Below are positions 26,362 to 34,848 of a stretch of DNA of 63,770 nucleotides, in pieces. The DNA is taken from positions 1 to 63,770 of the forward strand of contig NZ_JBHUEM010000039.1 of NCBI RefSeq assembly GCF_042680805.1, given 5' to 3'. The position numbers and the translations under genes are program-made. The DNA is from Bacillus_CJ salitolerans. Lineage in GTDB: Bacteria > Bacillota > Bacilli > Bacillales > SA4. Position 1 is the first letter of the stretch. Each line of letters starts with the position of its first letter. The notes beneath the pieces are model-generated. The model searched no databases. It saw only the letters and a list, made by a program, of their open reading frames with translations, and had not been told where the DNA came from.

Positions 26362-28203
26362 TTATTTTTGAACCAATGCTTTAAAATATGCTGTTTGTCT
26401 TGAGAGAATTAACATCTCCTGGTTAAACCAAGCATTTGCTTGCACTGTATCAAATTCAACGACTAACGCCTGCTCCTTATCATCAGCAACTACTGGCTGG
26501 TCAAGGGCGTATAAAGGATCTAGTGTATATAAACTACTCCCACCAAGGAAGTTCTTTTCTGTTCCAACATAATTCGATACAACCGTGTAAGCTTGTGCTC
26601 CAATAGCGACTGCATCCCATGTAACCATTGAACCCTCTGGATACGGATTAGCAGAAATAACCTTATTTATTTCCATTTCTCCACCGTATTGTCCATGCCA
26701 AGCAGACGGAATTGCAATCATGTCTGCACGCTTAACCGCTAAAACTCCAGATGCTTCTGGAAACTCTGCGTCTTCACCTATTAATAAACCAATTTTCCCT
26801 AATTCTTTTGTTTTAAAAACAGGCAATGATTCACCAGCATTAGCCCAAACCTTATCACTCTTACTTAAATGTGTTTTTTGATATTTTCCTGCTACGGAAC
26901 CATCTTGAGAAATAAGTAAGGCTGAATTGTATAGATCCATGCCGTCCTGTTCAATAAAACCAAATACAATAGCAACTTCATATTTTTTAGCAATCTCTGT
27001 GAAGAACTTAGCAGATTCGCCATCTGAAGCTTCTGCCAATGCATTTACGTCATGTTTCTTCAGTCCATCAACTGGTCCCGTTAAGGATAGCTCAGGAAGA
27101 ACAACTAAGTTTAAATCAGCATTTTTATTCTTTGCTTCTTCAATCAAACGTACAATCTTCTCTTTGTTTTGCTCTTTCTCTCCTAAAACAGGTTCATATT
27201 GAAGAGCACCCGCAACAATATGATGTGATGTTGTATTCTTTGTATAATCCCATGGTGCAACGGTATGCATTAACTCTTTATATAATTCAGGCCTTCTTCC
27301 CTCTAAAGCTTCTTTATTCTCATTTTCGTATAATTTAGGATCTACTGTTGCAAACGTTATAGTTGGCTCATCGATATCTTCACTTGGTGTCATAACAACA
27401 GGTGCTTCTGCAAGCTTCGTTCCTTTTGGTGACCAAATAGCACTACCACCAATCATATGAAAGCCATTTTCAGTATTTGAACGGTTAGCACTAACAACAT
27501 ACATTCCGTTTTGTTGTGCTCGCGCTGGTAAAGCTGAAATGGCTTGTGCTGAAGAATTTGTTGGAAAGGCTAAGATATCAGCACCTTGGATACCTGCTAA
27601 TCTGGCAGTCTCCCAATAAGCTGAATCCATGCAAATATTTATGGCTATCTTACCAAGCTTCGTATTGAATACTGGTACACCTAGGTCTCCCCAAGCTCCC
27701 CAATGCATTTCTGTTTCCCACATTTGCGTTTTTCGGTACTTTCCAATATAGCCTTCCGGCCCAACAAGTGCTGCAGAATTATAATAAAGATTTGTTTCCT
27801 TGTCTACTTCAGCCATACCGAAGACAATATATGAATCGTATTGTTTAGCTAGTTTTTCAAAGGCATCCGTTGTTTTTCCTGGGATTGAATCAACGAATGG
27901 CTCAATTGCCTCTCGATCAGCATAATAATAACCTGTTGTTGCCATCTCTGGAGCTACAACGAGCCTCGCTCCGTTTTTAAAAGCATCCTCAGTTATCTTT
28001 AAAAGCTCTTCAACGTTTTTATCTCTTTCATTGAGAATAGGATTAAATTGAACTGAAGCTACTTTAAACGGATCCAAAATTTGTTCTACTTTCTTCTCTT
28101 CTTTTGCTTGTACTTGAGTTATCTCCTGATCCCAGTAGTAGCCAGTGGTAGATACTACCGTAAGTAGAATAAGAAGCACGGTTAATAATTTTTTTGTTTT
28201 CAT
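26362..28203 (-). CDS. Secreted tandem carbon-nitrogen hydrolase, second domain lacking Cys
   Basis: 613 residues: a signal peptide (MKTKKLLTVLLILLTVVSTT), then two nitrilase-superfamily domains (about 47-310 and 325-610). Domain 1 has the full triad: Glu in VVAPEMATTGY, Lys in KYRKTQ, Cys in INICMDSAYWE. Domain 2 keeps Glu (VLPELSLTG) and Lys (KYQKTHL), but the Cys block reads LLIGEDAEFPE, so Cys is replaced by Gly. The family hydrolyses amides or nitriles; the substrate is unknown. A c-di-GMP-I riboswitch with terminator lies about 230 bases upstream on the same strand. Confidence 0.88.
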   Translation of the reverse strand: MKTKKLLTVLLILLTVVSTTGYYWDQEITQVQAKEEKKVEQILDPFKVASVQFNPILNERDKNVEELLKITEDAFKNGARLVVAPEMATTGYYYADREAIEPFVDSIPGKTTDAFEKLAKQYDSYIVFGMAEVDKETNLYYNSAALVGPEGYIGKYRKTQMWETEMHWGAWGDLGVPVFNTKLGKIAINICMDSAYWETARLAGIQGADILAFPTNSSAQAISALPARAQQNGMYVVSANRSNTENGFHMIGGSAIWSPKGTKLAEAPVVMTPSEDIDEPTITFATVDPKLYENENKEALEGRRPELYKELMHTVAPWDYTKNTTSHHIVAGALQYEPVLGEKEQNKEKIVRLIEEAKNKNADLNLVVLPELSLTGPVDGLKKHDVNALAEASDGESAKFFTEIAKKYEVAIVFGFIEQDGMDLYNSALLISQDGSVAGKYQKTHLSKSDKVWANAGESLPVFKTKELGKIGLLIGEDAEFPEASGVLAVKRADMIAIPSAWHGQYGGEMEINKVISANPYPEGSMVTWDAVAIGAQAYTVVSNYVGTEKNFLGGSSLYTLDPLYALDQPVVADDKEQALVVEFDTVQANAWFNQEMLILSRQTAYFKALVQK

Positions 28204-28432
28204 ATTGCTCTCCTTTAGTAACTAAGCTTTGATAATTGATACGTATTGTTCTCAAAGTTTTATATGTAGTGAGATTGTATTCAATGAAGTCAGCTTTTTT
28301 AAGTTTGTATTTTCATAACTTTCTAAAGTAAAATCTTTAATTCCACAATATTACTCATGGATCATAACTCATCTTCTTTAAACACTCTTAGGCTATTAGT
28401 AACATCTTCCTCCTTTTATAAAGACAAACAAA

Positions 28433-28478
28433 GAAAAACGGATATATCCATAAATAGATATGGAATAGCCGTTTTTTT
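28433..28478 (-). terminator. Expression-platform terminator of the c-di-GMP riboswitch
   Basis: On the minus strand AACGG...CCATA pairs with TATGG...CCGTT, then TTTTTC. Its left arm CGGCTATTCC can alternatively pair with GAATAGCC at the riboswitch 3' end, giving a plausible switch. Confidence 0.7.
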
Positions 28479-28483
28479 GTTTG

Positions 28484-28572
28484 GGCTATTCGGCAACCTG
28501 GCAATCATAGTTCCTTATGAGAACGTTAGACCCAAAGCTTTGCGTCCTTACCTTTCGATAAGTTTGCCTTTA
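28484..28572 (-). promoter_or_regulatory. c-di-GMP-I (GEMM) riboswitch
   Basis: The minus strand shows all GEMM-I landmarks in order: AAAGGCAAAC, a GAAA tetraloop (TTATCGAAAGGTAA), GGACGCAAAGC, TGGGTCTAA, then GCCAGGTTGCCGA closing the aptamer. This class binds cyclic di-GMP. The first gene downstream is the secreted double nitrilase, followed by a chemoreceptor. Confidence 0.92.
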
Positions 28573-28599
28573 TCGTCATTTTAAAATAAATATTTTCAT

Positions 28600-29100
28600 G
28601 TATTAATTCGTACCTTTAAGATAATACAAAAGTCGGATAAATCTTTCAAGTACTTTTTTACTGGTAAACACTCTTTCTTATTATTCTATGTAAAATAAAA
28701 ATAGAAGCACTTGTTGAGGTTAAGTAATTCGGTTGTGGAGTAGAAAATATAAAATCACAAGTCTTTTAACAAGGGAATTCGCATAATAATTCCCTTGTTT
28801 CTTTTTATTGATATGACAAGGATTACTTTGGTTTAACATTGAAAATAGCAACGGTTTTAGCATTGCTTCTGACTAGTGGACAACAGTTATTGTTCACAAG
28901 TCAAATGTGTGCTAAAAATAAGGTCAAAACCTATGATAATTGGATAACTAATTAAAGGTATATCGGAGGTAAATAAGGTTTTTCATGGTAAAATATAGAT
29001 ATAGAGATTGTGAAAGAATGTTCTTAAACTAACGAAGCAGGATAGTTCAACAAGAGGATTAGTAGCTATGATAAAATCAGAATAGTTTAAAAATAGTAAG
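28600..29100. other. Intergenic with an orphan terminator hairpin
   Basis: No ORF with a ribosome site. At 28770-28797 AAGGGAATT/AATTCCCTT forms a hairpin followed on the plus strand by TTTCTTTTT, a terminator without a recognisable upstream gene; it may end a short untranslated RNA or a decayed gene. The HIT gene promoter must lie near 29000-29090. Confidence 0.45.
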
Positions 29101-29111
29101 GGGGAAAAATT

Positions 29112-29528
29112 ATGGCTTACGAAGAAAATTGTCCTTTTTGTAATCCTCATAAAGATAAAGACCAAAATATATTATCTGAAAATGAAACTTGTTATTTGTT
29201 ACAGCATAATAAACAACAAGATGTATTAGAAGGTTGTGCAGTAATAGTTCCTAAAAAACATCACGCTAATGCCTTTGAGTTAACTAAAGATGAGTGGAAC
29301 GATACATATGAACTTTTACAAAATGCTAAAGAGTATTTAGATAAAGAGTTTTCTCCTGATGGTTATACACTGGGGTGGAACGTTGGTGAAGTATCTAATC
29401 AGTTTATTTTCCACAGTCATTTTCACGTTATCCCAAGATATAACGATGAGCCGTTAGCTGGTAAAGGAGTTCGTTATTGGTTAAAACAACCTGTAAATAA
29501 GAGAGAAAAACTAAAAATACAAAAATAG
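29112..29528 (+). CDS. HIT family protein
   Basis: 138 residues with the histidine-triad motif HSHFHVIPRY (101-110) and an N-terminal CPFC zinc pair completed by further residues (VIVPKKHHAN). HIT proteins hydrolyse nucleoside phosphoramidates or dinucleotides. AAGGGGG lies about 8 bases before the ATG. It starts the AT-rich accessory patch; its stop codon is joined to a short repeat also seen after 31535. Confidence 0.88.
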   Translation: MAYEENCPFCNPHKDKDQNILSENETCYLLQHNKQQDVLEGCAVIVPKKHHANAFELTKDEWNDTYELLQNAKEYLDKEFSPDGYTLGWNVGEVSNQFIFHSHFHVIPRYNDEPLAGKGVRYWLKQPVNKREKLKIQK

Positions 29529-29549
29529 TCTTATTGCGTTAACGGGTGC
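29526..29549 (+). repeat. Post-stop repeat, copy a
   Basis: TAG stop followed by CTTATTGCGTTAACGGGTGC. It is identical over 24 bases, stop codon included, to 31533-31556. Confidence 0.8.
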
Positions 29550-29686
29550 AATTTTTAATAAGCAAAATGAGAGATCGGCAGATGCGGGTCTCATTTTTTA
29601 TTGGAAGAAGGATATGGATCTGTTCTTATTGAAGTATAGGTCAGTAGAGTTTAAGAAGAAGAAATGTTGTAGAGGGAGGCGTTATT

Positions 29687-29872
29687 TTGGGAATTAAGCG
29701 TAATTTAATCTATCTTGTTACCTTGGTATTTCTAACAATTGCAATATACTTTATTGTTGATTCTATCTCATTTAAAGGGGTATTGGACCAATTTGAACCA
29801 GTATGTATACTACTTTCTCTTATAGCATCTCATTTAATTACTACAAAGATTCTTGAACAAGTAAATCATTAG
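29687..29872 (+). CDS. Small two-helix membrane protein
   Basis: 61 residues, with a TTG start preceded by GGGAGG at 7 bases. Two hydrophobic segments (NLIYLVTLVFLTIAIYFIV and PVCILLSLIASHLI) suggest a small membrane protein. No family recognised. It is in the same AT-rich patch as the HIT gene. Confidence 0.5.
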   Translation: MGIKRNLIYLVTLVFLTIAIYFIVDSISFKGVLDQFEPVCILLSLIASHLITTKILEQVNH

Positions 29873-30027
29873 TTTGATTTGAATTAACCGTTGAGAGAAT
29901 GCAATAACAGTGGTGCTGTTCCATGAAGGATGTACCACTTTTTGTTGAAGTAAAGAGGCAGTTATGTTTAATAAGGGTATTGGATTTTTATGGTAAATAC
30001 TATACTTTTAAAGAGGGGGTGTCATCT

Positions 30028-30606
30028 TTGAATAAAAATAATTGGATAAAAGTGCTTCTTGCCCTTTCACTTCTTTCTAACACTATATTTATTTATGTAG
30101 TTTTCAATACGAAAACCAATAAGGTCAATCAAGAGGAATTACTTAAAAGTGCAATTATAATAAATGAGTTTAGTGAAAGAGCAAAAGAGTGGCGTAACTT
30201 TAATGATTTTATTAAAGAACTTTCAAAACAAGAAGAGGATAGCTTTCCTGTATTAGAAAAACAATCTGATATGTATTGGGAGCTTGCAAAACCAATGCAG
30301 TCAGTTATTTTAAAGTCAACTCTTTATGTTTTGAAAACCGAACATTCTTCTTTTATATTTTCATTTGAAAAAAAATATGAAGATGTAATAAATACTTTTA
30401 AAGAAAAATTACCATTGATGAATAAGGAACAATTGATATCCTTAGAAGAGAAAATGGATGATGCTTATAAAAATTTTGTTGGAAAAGGTGAATGGGGAAT
30501 TAGTCAACCACAAACCAAGATAAATATAGATTTTAAAAAAGAAAATTTAGACTTAGTAATTGACCAACTGACTAAAATTCACAAGGAATTGCAATCAATC
30601 AAGTAA
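30028..30606 (+). CDS. Membrane-anchored hypothetical protein
   Basis: 192 residues from a TTG (30028) that has GAGGGGGT 7 bases ahead; the open frame extends upstream to 29923 without a site. One N-terminal helix (WIKVLLALSLLSNTIFIYVV) precedes a long, Lys/Glu-rich, mostly helical extracytoplasmic or cytoplasmic domain. No family recognised. A degenerate version of the post-stop repeat follows at 30607-30630. Confidence 0.6.
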   Translation: MNKNNWIKVLLALSLLSNTIFIYVVFNTKTNKVNQEELLKSAIIINEFSERAKEWRNFNDFIKELSKQEEDSFPVLEKQSDMYWELAKPMQSVILKSTLYVLKTEHSSFIFSFEKKYEDVINTFKEKLPLMNKEQLISLEEKMDDAYKNFVGKGEWGISQPQTKINIDFKKENLDLVIDQLTKIHKELQSIK

Positions 30607-30630
30607 ATTTCTTATTAAAGTAATGGGTGC
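30607..30630 (+). repeat. Post-stop repeat, degenerate copy b
   Basis: CTTATTAAAGTAATGGGTGC directly after the stop of the 192-residue protein; 15 of 20 bases match copies a and c by eye. Confidence 0.5.
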
Positions 30631-30701
30631 GAGAATTTAAGAAGATAAAGATAAGATCATTTGCTGATTTTATCTTTATTCAAGAAAGGAGAAGTTAAGC
30701 T

Positions 30702-31157
30702 ATGCACCACCTAAAAATGGTAACATTTAAATTGTTACTTCCTATCCTTCTCTTTTTATTAATTATAATCACTTTTTTCGTCCTCTCACTATTCATTAAT
30801 GGTGACCCAAATGAATTTAAAGAGGATGAAAGATATCTTGGGAATAAAGAAGCTACGCAAAATCTTCAATTTATTATTACCGTAAAAGATAAAAATGGGC
30901 ATGACATAGAAATTTTAAATCAAGATAAAAAATATGGTAGATATATATATAATGAAATAGGAAAATTTACTCGAATCGCAAAGAAAAATATACAGTGGAA
31001 TTCAATGATAAGAGTAGAGCAGAAATCCTTTAACAAGAGAGTTAACTTTCATTTATACGTAAGTACAGATCAAAATTATGTAATCTTAGAATCAAATGGT
31101 GATGTTTACAAGGTTACAGAAGAATTTAAGAGCATACTATTTCAAATTAAATATTGA
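30702..31157 (+). CDS. Membrane-anchored hypothetical protein
   Basis: 151 residues: one N-terminal helix (FKLLLPILLFLLIIITFFVL), then a polar domain rich in Lys, Asn and Ile (AT-driven codon use). GAAAGGAGA is about 9 bases before the ATG. No family recognised. It could belong with the neighbouring small membrane proteins as an accessory module. Confidence 0.6.
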   Translation: MHHLKMVTFKLLLPILLFLLIIITFFVLSLFINGDPNEFKEDERYLGNKEATQNLQFIITVKDKNGHDIEILNQDKKYGRYIYNEIGKFTRIAKKNIQWNSMIRVEQKSFNKRVNFHLYVSTDQNYVILESNGDVYKVTEEFKSILFQIKY

Positions 31158-31241
31158 ATTCTTAACTATACTGACGTTCATATCCTTATTGAATTAACTG
31201 GTGTTTATGTTAAATAGGGTAATACAGATGTGGAGGCTAAT

Positions 31242-31535
31242 ATGGTGATACCGGATGAATTAGACGGTGCAAAGGTAATTAAGTATACTTCAAATACCTT
31301 ATCAAATAAATTTGGAACGGTTAGGATTATAAACGAGCAGAAAGAAACAATTGATGAAATACCTATTACCGCAAAAGCTATTTGCAAATACGAAGGAAGT
31401 AATGAGTATTACCTCTTCTCATGTGATTTGAAATGGGAAGTTATTGGTGACTTTGATTGCGACTCTTTAAAAGAAGCAATGGAGATAGCTAAAAATAGTA
31501 ATAACATCAAATTTGAGGATTGGATAACTAAATAG
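31242..31535 (+). CDS. Hypothetical protein
   Basis: 97 residues from the ATG at 31242 (MVIPDELDGAKVIKYTSNTL), preferred because GGAGG stands 5 bases ahead; the frame could begin at GTG 31230. An alpha/beta soluble protein with acidic C-terminal third (DCDSLKEAMEIAKNS). No family recognised. Its stop codon joins post-stop repeat copy c. Confidence 0.6.
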   Translation: MVIPDELDGAKVIKYTSNTLSNKFGTVRIINEQKETIDEIPITAKAICKYEGSNEYYLFSCDLKWEVIGDFDCDSLKEAMEIAKNSNNIKFEDWITK

Positions 31536-31556
31536 TCTTATTGCGTTAACGGGTGC
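31533..31556 (+). repeat. Post-stop repeat, copy c
   Basis: Same 24 bases as copy a, again beginning with the stop codon of the preceding gene. Confidence 0.8.
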
Positions 31557-31587
31557 TTTAGTTGAAGAACAGGTCAATAAATTATAT

Positions 31588-31622
31588 AAAAACGCAGAGG
31601 GCTGTTAAAACCTCTGCGTTTT
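31588..31622. terminator. Bidirectional terminator closing the accessory patch
   Basis: AAAACGCAGAGG/CCTCTGCGTTTT, 12-bp stem with a 10-base loop and a T-rich tail. Confidence 0.8.
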
Positions 31623-31769
31623 CTTGTGCGATTTCGTTGTCTAAATTTATGCGATTTATCCTGTTATTTCGCTTGTTATTTTAGTTTTTCTACCTCTGAA
31701 CCGAACTACTTATGTTGAGGTGCCTCTATTTTTATTTTAGCATGTATATAAACTAGTCAAGCCTTGCTA

Positions 31770-32360
31770 TTAGTCACCATGAGCCGGTGATTCAATTTCA
31801 CCCTCTGGCTTCACCCATAAATTCATGACTTCTCCATCTTTAAGATAGTAAATGTTGTAAGAGTCTACTGTTTGATTATCACTAAACAGAACAATTAACT
31901 GTGCTTTCATTTGTCCCTCTTGAATCCCAGCATCATCGATCGAGATGACTTCCTCACTATATTGATAGCCCTCATTCGTAAAGTCATATCTGTATTGTGT
32001 AAACTGTTTATTGCTACTTGCTTGTGGCTCACCAAACATGCTCTTTATTTCCTCTTCAGTCTTTCCAATTATATTTTTCTTTTTAATGTCTTCCACTATA
32101 TTTTCGTCCGTATTGTTTGCTTCCTTATTATCTTCCTTGGTTGCTTCATCAATTTCTTCAGTTGGATTAGTAGCCTCGTTTTCCTCATCTTGTTTTGCAT
32201 TTTCGGTATTTTGTTCCGATTTTTCTGTTGCCTCTTGTGGTTCCCCAGTCTGGCTATTTTCCTCTTGCACCACTTCGTCGTTTGTTCCTACTGTATTACA
32301 AGCTGCTATACTACTGATTAAGAACATTTCGATTAACATCGTTTTCAAATATTTTTTCAT
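31770..32360 (-). CDS. Lipoprotein with BamE/SmpA-like C-terminus
   Basis: 196 residues: lipobox SIAAC (Cys about 21), a long acidic Glu/Asn/Thr-rich linker (to about 88), then a compact domain beginning IIGKTEEEIKSMFGEP, the pattern of the BamE/SmpA-like fold. It is probably exposed outside the membrane. It starts 13 bases after the anti-sigma gene, so the three genes form one operon. Confidence 0.65.
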   Translation of the reverse strand: MKKYLKTMLIEMFLISSIAACNTVGTNDEVVQEENSQTGEPQEATEKSEQNTENAKQDEENEATNPTEEIDEATKEDNKEANNTDENIVEDIKKKNIIGKTEEEIKSMFGEPQASSNKQFTQYRYDFTNEGYQYSEEVISIDDAGIQEGQMKAQLIVLFSDNQTVDSYNIYYLKDGEVMNLWVKPEGEIESPAHGD

Positions 32361-32373
32361 AGTAAGATCCTCC

Positions 32374-33168
32374 TTATGATTCTACATCTTCTACGATATG
32401 AAGCTCTTTTACTATTTGATCAAAACGGACTCCATGACCTTCCTCTGCCTCTAAGAAAAATTTCTGTTTCACAATGAAGCTTCCGTTCTGCCCGTTATCA
32501 AATACATAGTAACGAATCATCGGATCATCCCATTCTGTACCACCTGATCCGCCGATACCATATACCATCCATCCATTAACTGGTTCTTCCACTTCTTTAG
32601 CATCTGGAATTTCGATCATGCCTTCTTCCTTTAATCGATTTTGTAATACTTGAATTACCTTATCTGGTGATTGCTTGACTTGACTAATTTCCATATAGAC
32701 TTCAGGGTAGCGCTCATCTAATTCTTCTTTTAGCACGATTCGGTCATTTCCTTCAACTTGAATCAATTTGTAACGCTCTTCATCAAAGTAAATGACATAG
32801 TTGGATGTACCCTCATGAACCGTTACATTTGAGTCTTCTTTCATTCCTTCTAGCTCTATTTCAATTGTCTTTTCAGGGACAAACCATTCCTTCATTTGAC
32901 TTACGAGAGCCATCCCCGTTTCTGTTGTCGTTGCTAACAGGACCATTATAATGGCCGCAGCAATGGAGGAAATAAAACTGATTCGCCCCCATTGTTTCTT
33001 TGGTTTTGGCTCTGTATATCTTCTAGGTGCATGCTCCTTAACAGGAGCTTCTTCTTGAATACGCTTTTCAATTTGGTTCCAAATATCGTCCTTCAAACTT
33101 CCTGAATGCTCTGTACCCTTGAGCAAGCTTTTCTTTAACTGCTGATCAATAGGTTCTTTCGCCATCAT
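32374..33168 (-). CDS. Probable anti-sigma factor
   Basis: 264 residues. The cytoplasmic N-terminus (LKKSLLKGTEHSGSLKDDIW) is followed by one membrane helix (about 60-80, FISSIAAAIIMVLLATTTET) and an external domain. This topology and the position directly after an ECF sigma gene, with stop and start overlapping by one base, are those of an anti-sigma factor. The external part has no recognised sensor. It probably holds the sigma factor inactive until an envelope signal arrives. Confidence 0.75.
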   Translation of the reverse strand: MMAKEPIDQQLKKSLLKGTEHSGSLKDDIWNQIEKRIQEEAPVKEHAPRRYTEPKPKKQWGRISFISSIAAAIIMVLLATTTETGMALVSQMKEWFVPEKTIEIELEGMKEDSNVTVHEGTSNYVIYFDEERYKLIQVEGNDRIVLKEELDERYPEVYMEISQVKQSPDKVIQVLQNRLKEEGMIEIPDAKEVEEPVNGWMVYGIGGSGGTEWDDPMIRYYVFDNGQNGSFIVKQKFFLEAEEGHGVRFDQIVKELHIVEDVES

Positions 33169-33692
33169 TATCCCTCCCTCACTTTTAATAAGAGCTCTTT
33201 TAATTTCTGCCTTCCTTTAAATAACCTTGATTTCACCGTATTCAGATTTAATTCTAGAATTTGTGCTATTTCTCGTTCTTTAAAATCACTCAAATATTTC
33301 AACACTAATGGGACTCGGTGTATATCTTCAAGCTCCCCAATGGCTTCGTAAAGCTCTTCATACTCTTCAAATTCATAATGGTCAACTTCTGGCGGAAGAT
33401 TGAGTTCCTCATTAATGTCTATCGGAATCGTTTGGCTATTTTTCTTTAAGAATCGGTTACATTCATTTAGTAAAATTCTGTACAACCATGGCTGAAACGA
33501 TTGATGATTATCAAAGGAATGAATATTTCGATACACACGTATGAAGGTTTCTTGAACCACATCTTTAGCATTTGCTTGATTTCTAGTAACGGCTGTCGCA
33601 ATTCGGATCGCATAATCTGCATATTGTTCATATAGTTGTTTAAAGGCTTTTTGGTCGCCGCCTTTTATTCTTTGAATCAGTTCATGTTCCAC
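33168..33692 (-). CDS. ECF sigma factor
   Basis: 174 residues with region 2 (DVVQETFIRVYRNIHSFDNH, QPWLYRILLNECNRF) and region 4 (KEREIAQILELNLNTVKSRL). It directs RNA polymerase to promoters of its own stress regulon. The partner anti-sigma and a lipoprotein follow in the same operon. Resembles SigV/SigM/SigY-like factors, but I would not name it. Confidence 0.88.
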   Translation of the reverse strand: MEHELIQRIKGGDQKAFKQLYEQYADYAIRIATAVTRNQANAKDVVQETFIRVYRNIHSFDNHQSFQPWLYRILLNECNRFLKKNSQTIPIDINEELNLPPEVDHYEFEEYEELYEAIGELEDIHRVPLVLKYLSDFKEREIAQILELNLNTVKSRLFKGRQKLKELLLKVREG

Positions 33693-33731
33693 TGTTCATC
33701 CCCCTTCCTTTGTAACCTCTTCACTATCATT

Positions 33732-33758
33732 ACCTCGCTACTTCATAAAAAGTTTTCA
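33732..33758 (-). promoter_or_regulatory. Candidate ECF autoregulatory promoter
   Basis: Minus-strand TGAAAAC (33752-33758) with a T tract and CGAGG about 15 bases later resemble the TGAAAC...CG class of ECF promoters. Inference from position and pattern only. Confidence 0.3.
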
Positions 33759-33898
33759 CGAAGCATCATTTTTTTAAGAAACTTTGCTTATTTATGATGT
33801 TACTAATCTAAATATTGTACAGTGTTCATGTTTTTCATTAGAAACCAAAGGTACTTCCTTAATACATTTTACAGTTCTGTTTAATATTGGATTGTCAT

Positions 33899-34030
33899 GT
33901 TATAATGAAATTTATCCCGCTCTAACTGGGGCTAAGACCCCCACTTCAAAACTTTAGAAGATTCAAATAAGTTTAAGTGGGGATGAGGAAAACCTTAACT
34001 GATTGTTAGTTGATCTTAATAAAATCCATA
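33899..34030 (+). repeat. Structured leader element with bcr1-like opening
   Basis: Begins at an extended -10 (TG-T-TATAAT, 33899-33906) then TTTATCCCGCTCTAACTGG. It continues with a GGGG/CCCC hairpin, a CCCCACTT/AAGTGGGG stem with a long loop (about 33948-33986) and an AACT/AGTT hairpin. The opening nearly matches the block inside element copy 5 (TTTATCCCACTCCAACTGG at 50428). TTTAT followed by CCCGC recalls the start of bcr1-type repeats of the B. cereus group; from memory only. Confidence 0.5.
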
Positions 34031-34045
34031 ATAAGGAGAAAACCC

Positions 34046-34177
34046 GTGAAGAATAGGTATGTATTCACAAGTGATTTGAATCAAATTTTTGATACGTTCT
34101 CTTTCAAAGGGAGTAGTCTGCCCTTTTTTAGACATTCACATAAAGATTCGATCATCACAGGGTGCTCTATTTTGTAG
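34046..34177 (+). CDS. Candidate 43-residue ORF behind the structured leader
   Basis: GTG start with AAGGAG at 8 bases. The product starts VKNRYVFTSDLNQIFDTFSF and ends SIITGCSIL. No family recognised. It lies between the structured leader (33.9 kb) and a strong terminator, so promoter, leader, ORF and terminator make a self-contained unit of about 340 bases. It may be a real small protein or a remnant of a longer gene. Confidence 0.4.
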   Translation: MKNRYVFTSDLNQIFDTFSFKGSSLPFFRHSHKDSIITGCSIL

Positions 34178-34213
34178 AAAACAACTATCTATTATTAAGA
34201 TGCTTGTACACTG

Positions 34214-34243
34214 TACACCTATCATGTGATAGGTGTATTTTTT
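34214..34243 (+). terminator. Terminator of the 33.9-34.2 kb unit
   Basis: Perfect TACACCTATC/GATAGGTGTA stem with a 4-base loop and TTTTTT. Confidence 0.85.
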
Positions 34244-34397
34244 ATGAGCAGAAATGGGGAAATCATAATGTTAAGTGAACATATACAAATTTTTAAAATC
34301 CATCTTTTACTTCAATTAGAATAAATGGAAGATATAAAAGGACTACATTCTCATTTTTGAACCATGACTGATTCTATCTCCCAGTAAATTTTAATGT

Positions 34398-34652
34398 TTA
34401 AACACGTCCCGATCCTTGCTCAACCCAACTCTCCATTTTTCTCCATGCGTAAAGAGAGAATAAGCTCCCCAAGAACAGACAAATGACCCAAACTCCCAAC
34501 AGCTCCATGAATGAAGTTTCCAGTTTATACGAACGAAGAAAAAACTTAATGATATAGTAATCCATCACTAGTGGTAACGATAAAGTTAGGCTATATATAA
34601 GTACAAACTGTTTTCTTCCACCCTTTCTAATATCTCTCCAGTTCTTACTCAT
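34398..34652 (-). CDS. Small two-helix membrane protein
   Basis: 84 residues from the ATG at 34652 (MSKNWRDIRKGGRKQFVLIY). GGGGGAGG lies 7 bases ahead, better than the frame's upstream start at 34694. Two membrane helices flank a short loop (RSYKLETSFM). No family recognised. Confidence 0.6.
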   Translation of the reverse strand: MSKNWRDIRKGGRKQFVLIYSLTLSLPLVMDYYIIKFFLRSYKLETSFMELLGVWVICLFLGSLFSLYAWRKMESWVEQGSGRV

Positions 34653-34771
34653 GAATAAACCTCCCCCATCAAACCTTCTTCCATTTATATGCAAGGTAAG
34701 TTATCAATAAGAATCGAGAAAGGTTTCCTCTATTCAGGACTTTACATTTCCACTTACGAATGAGCAAGTAA

Positions 34772-34817
34772 ATTGCAAAAAAAAAGCAAAAGGTGATAGG
34801 CATCTTCTGCTTTTTGT
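34772..34817. terminator. Terminator-like hairpin
   Basis: AAAAAGCA...GAT pairs with ATC...TGCTTTTTG, located just before the chemoreceptor pseudogene. Confidence 0.55.
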
Positions 34818-34848
34818 TTACAATTTATTTTTAGCGTAATATAACAGA

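Noticed and set aside
33911..34177. IS200/IS605 transposase or TnpB guide RNA locus
   Set aside because: Hairpin pattern is suggestive, but the 43-residue ORF shows no HUH or RuvC motif and no tnpA/tnpB gene is nearby.
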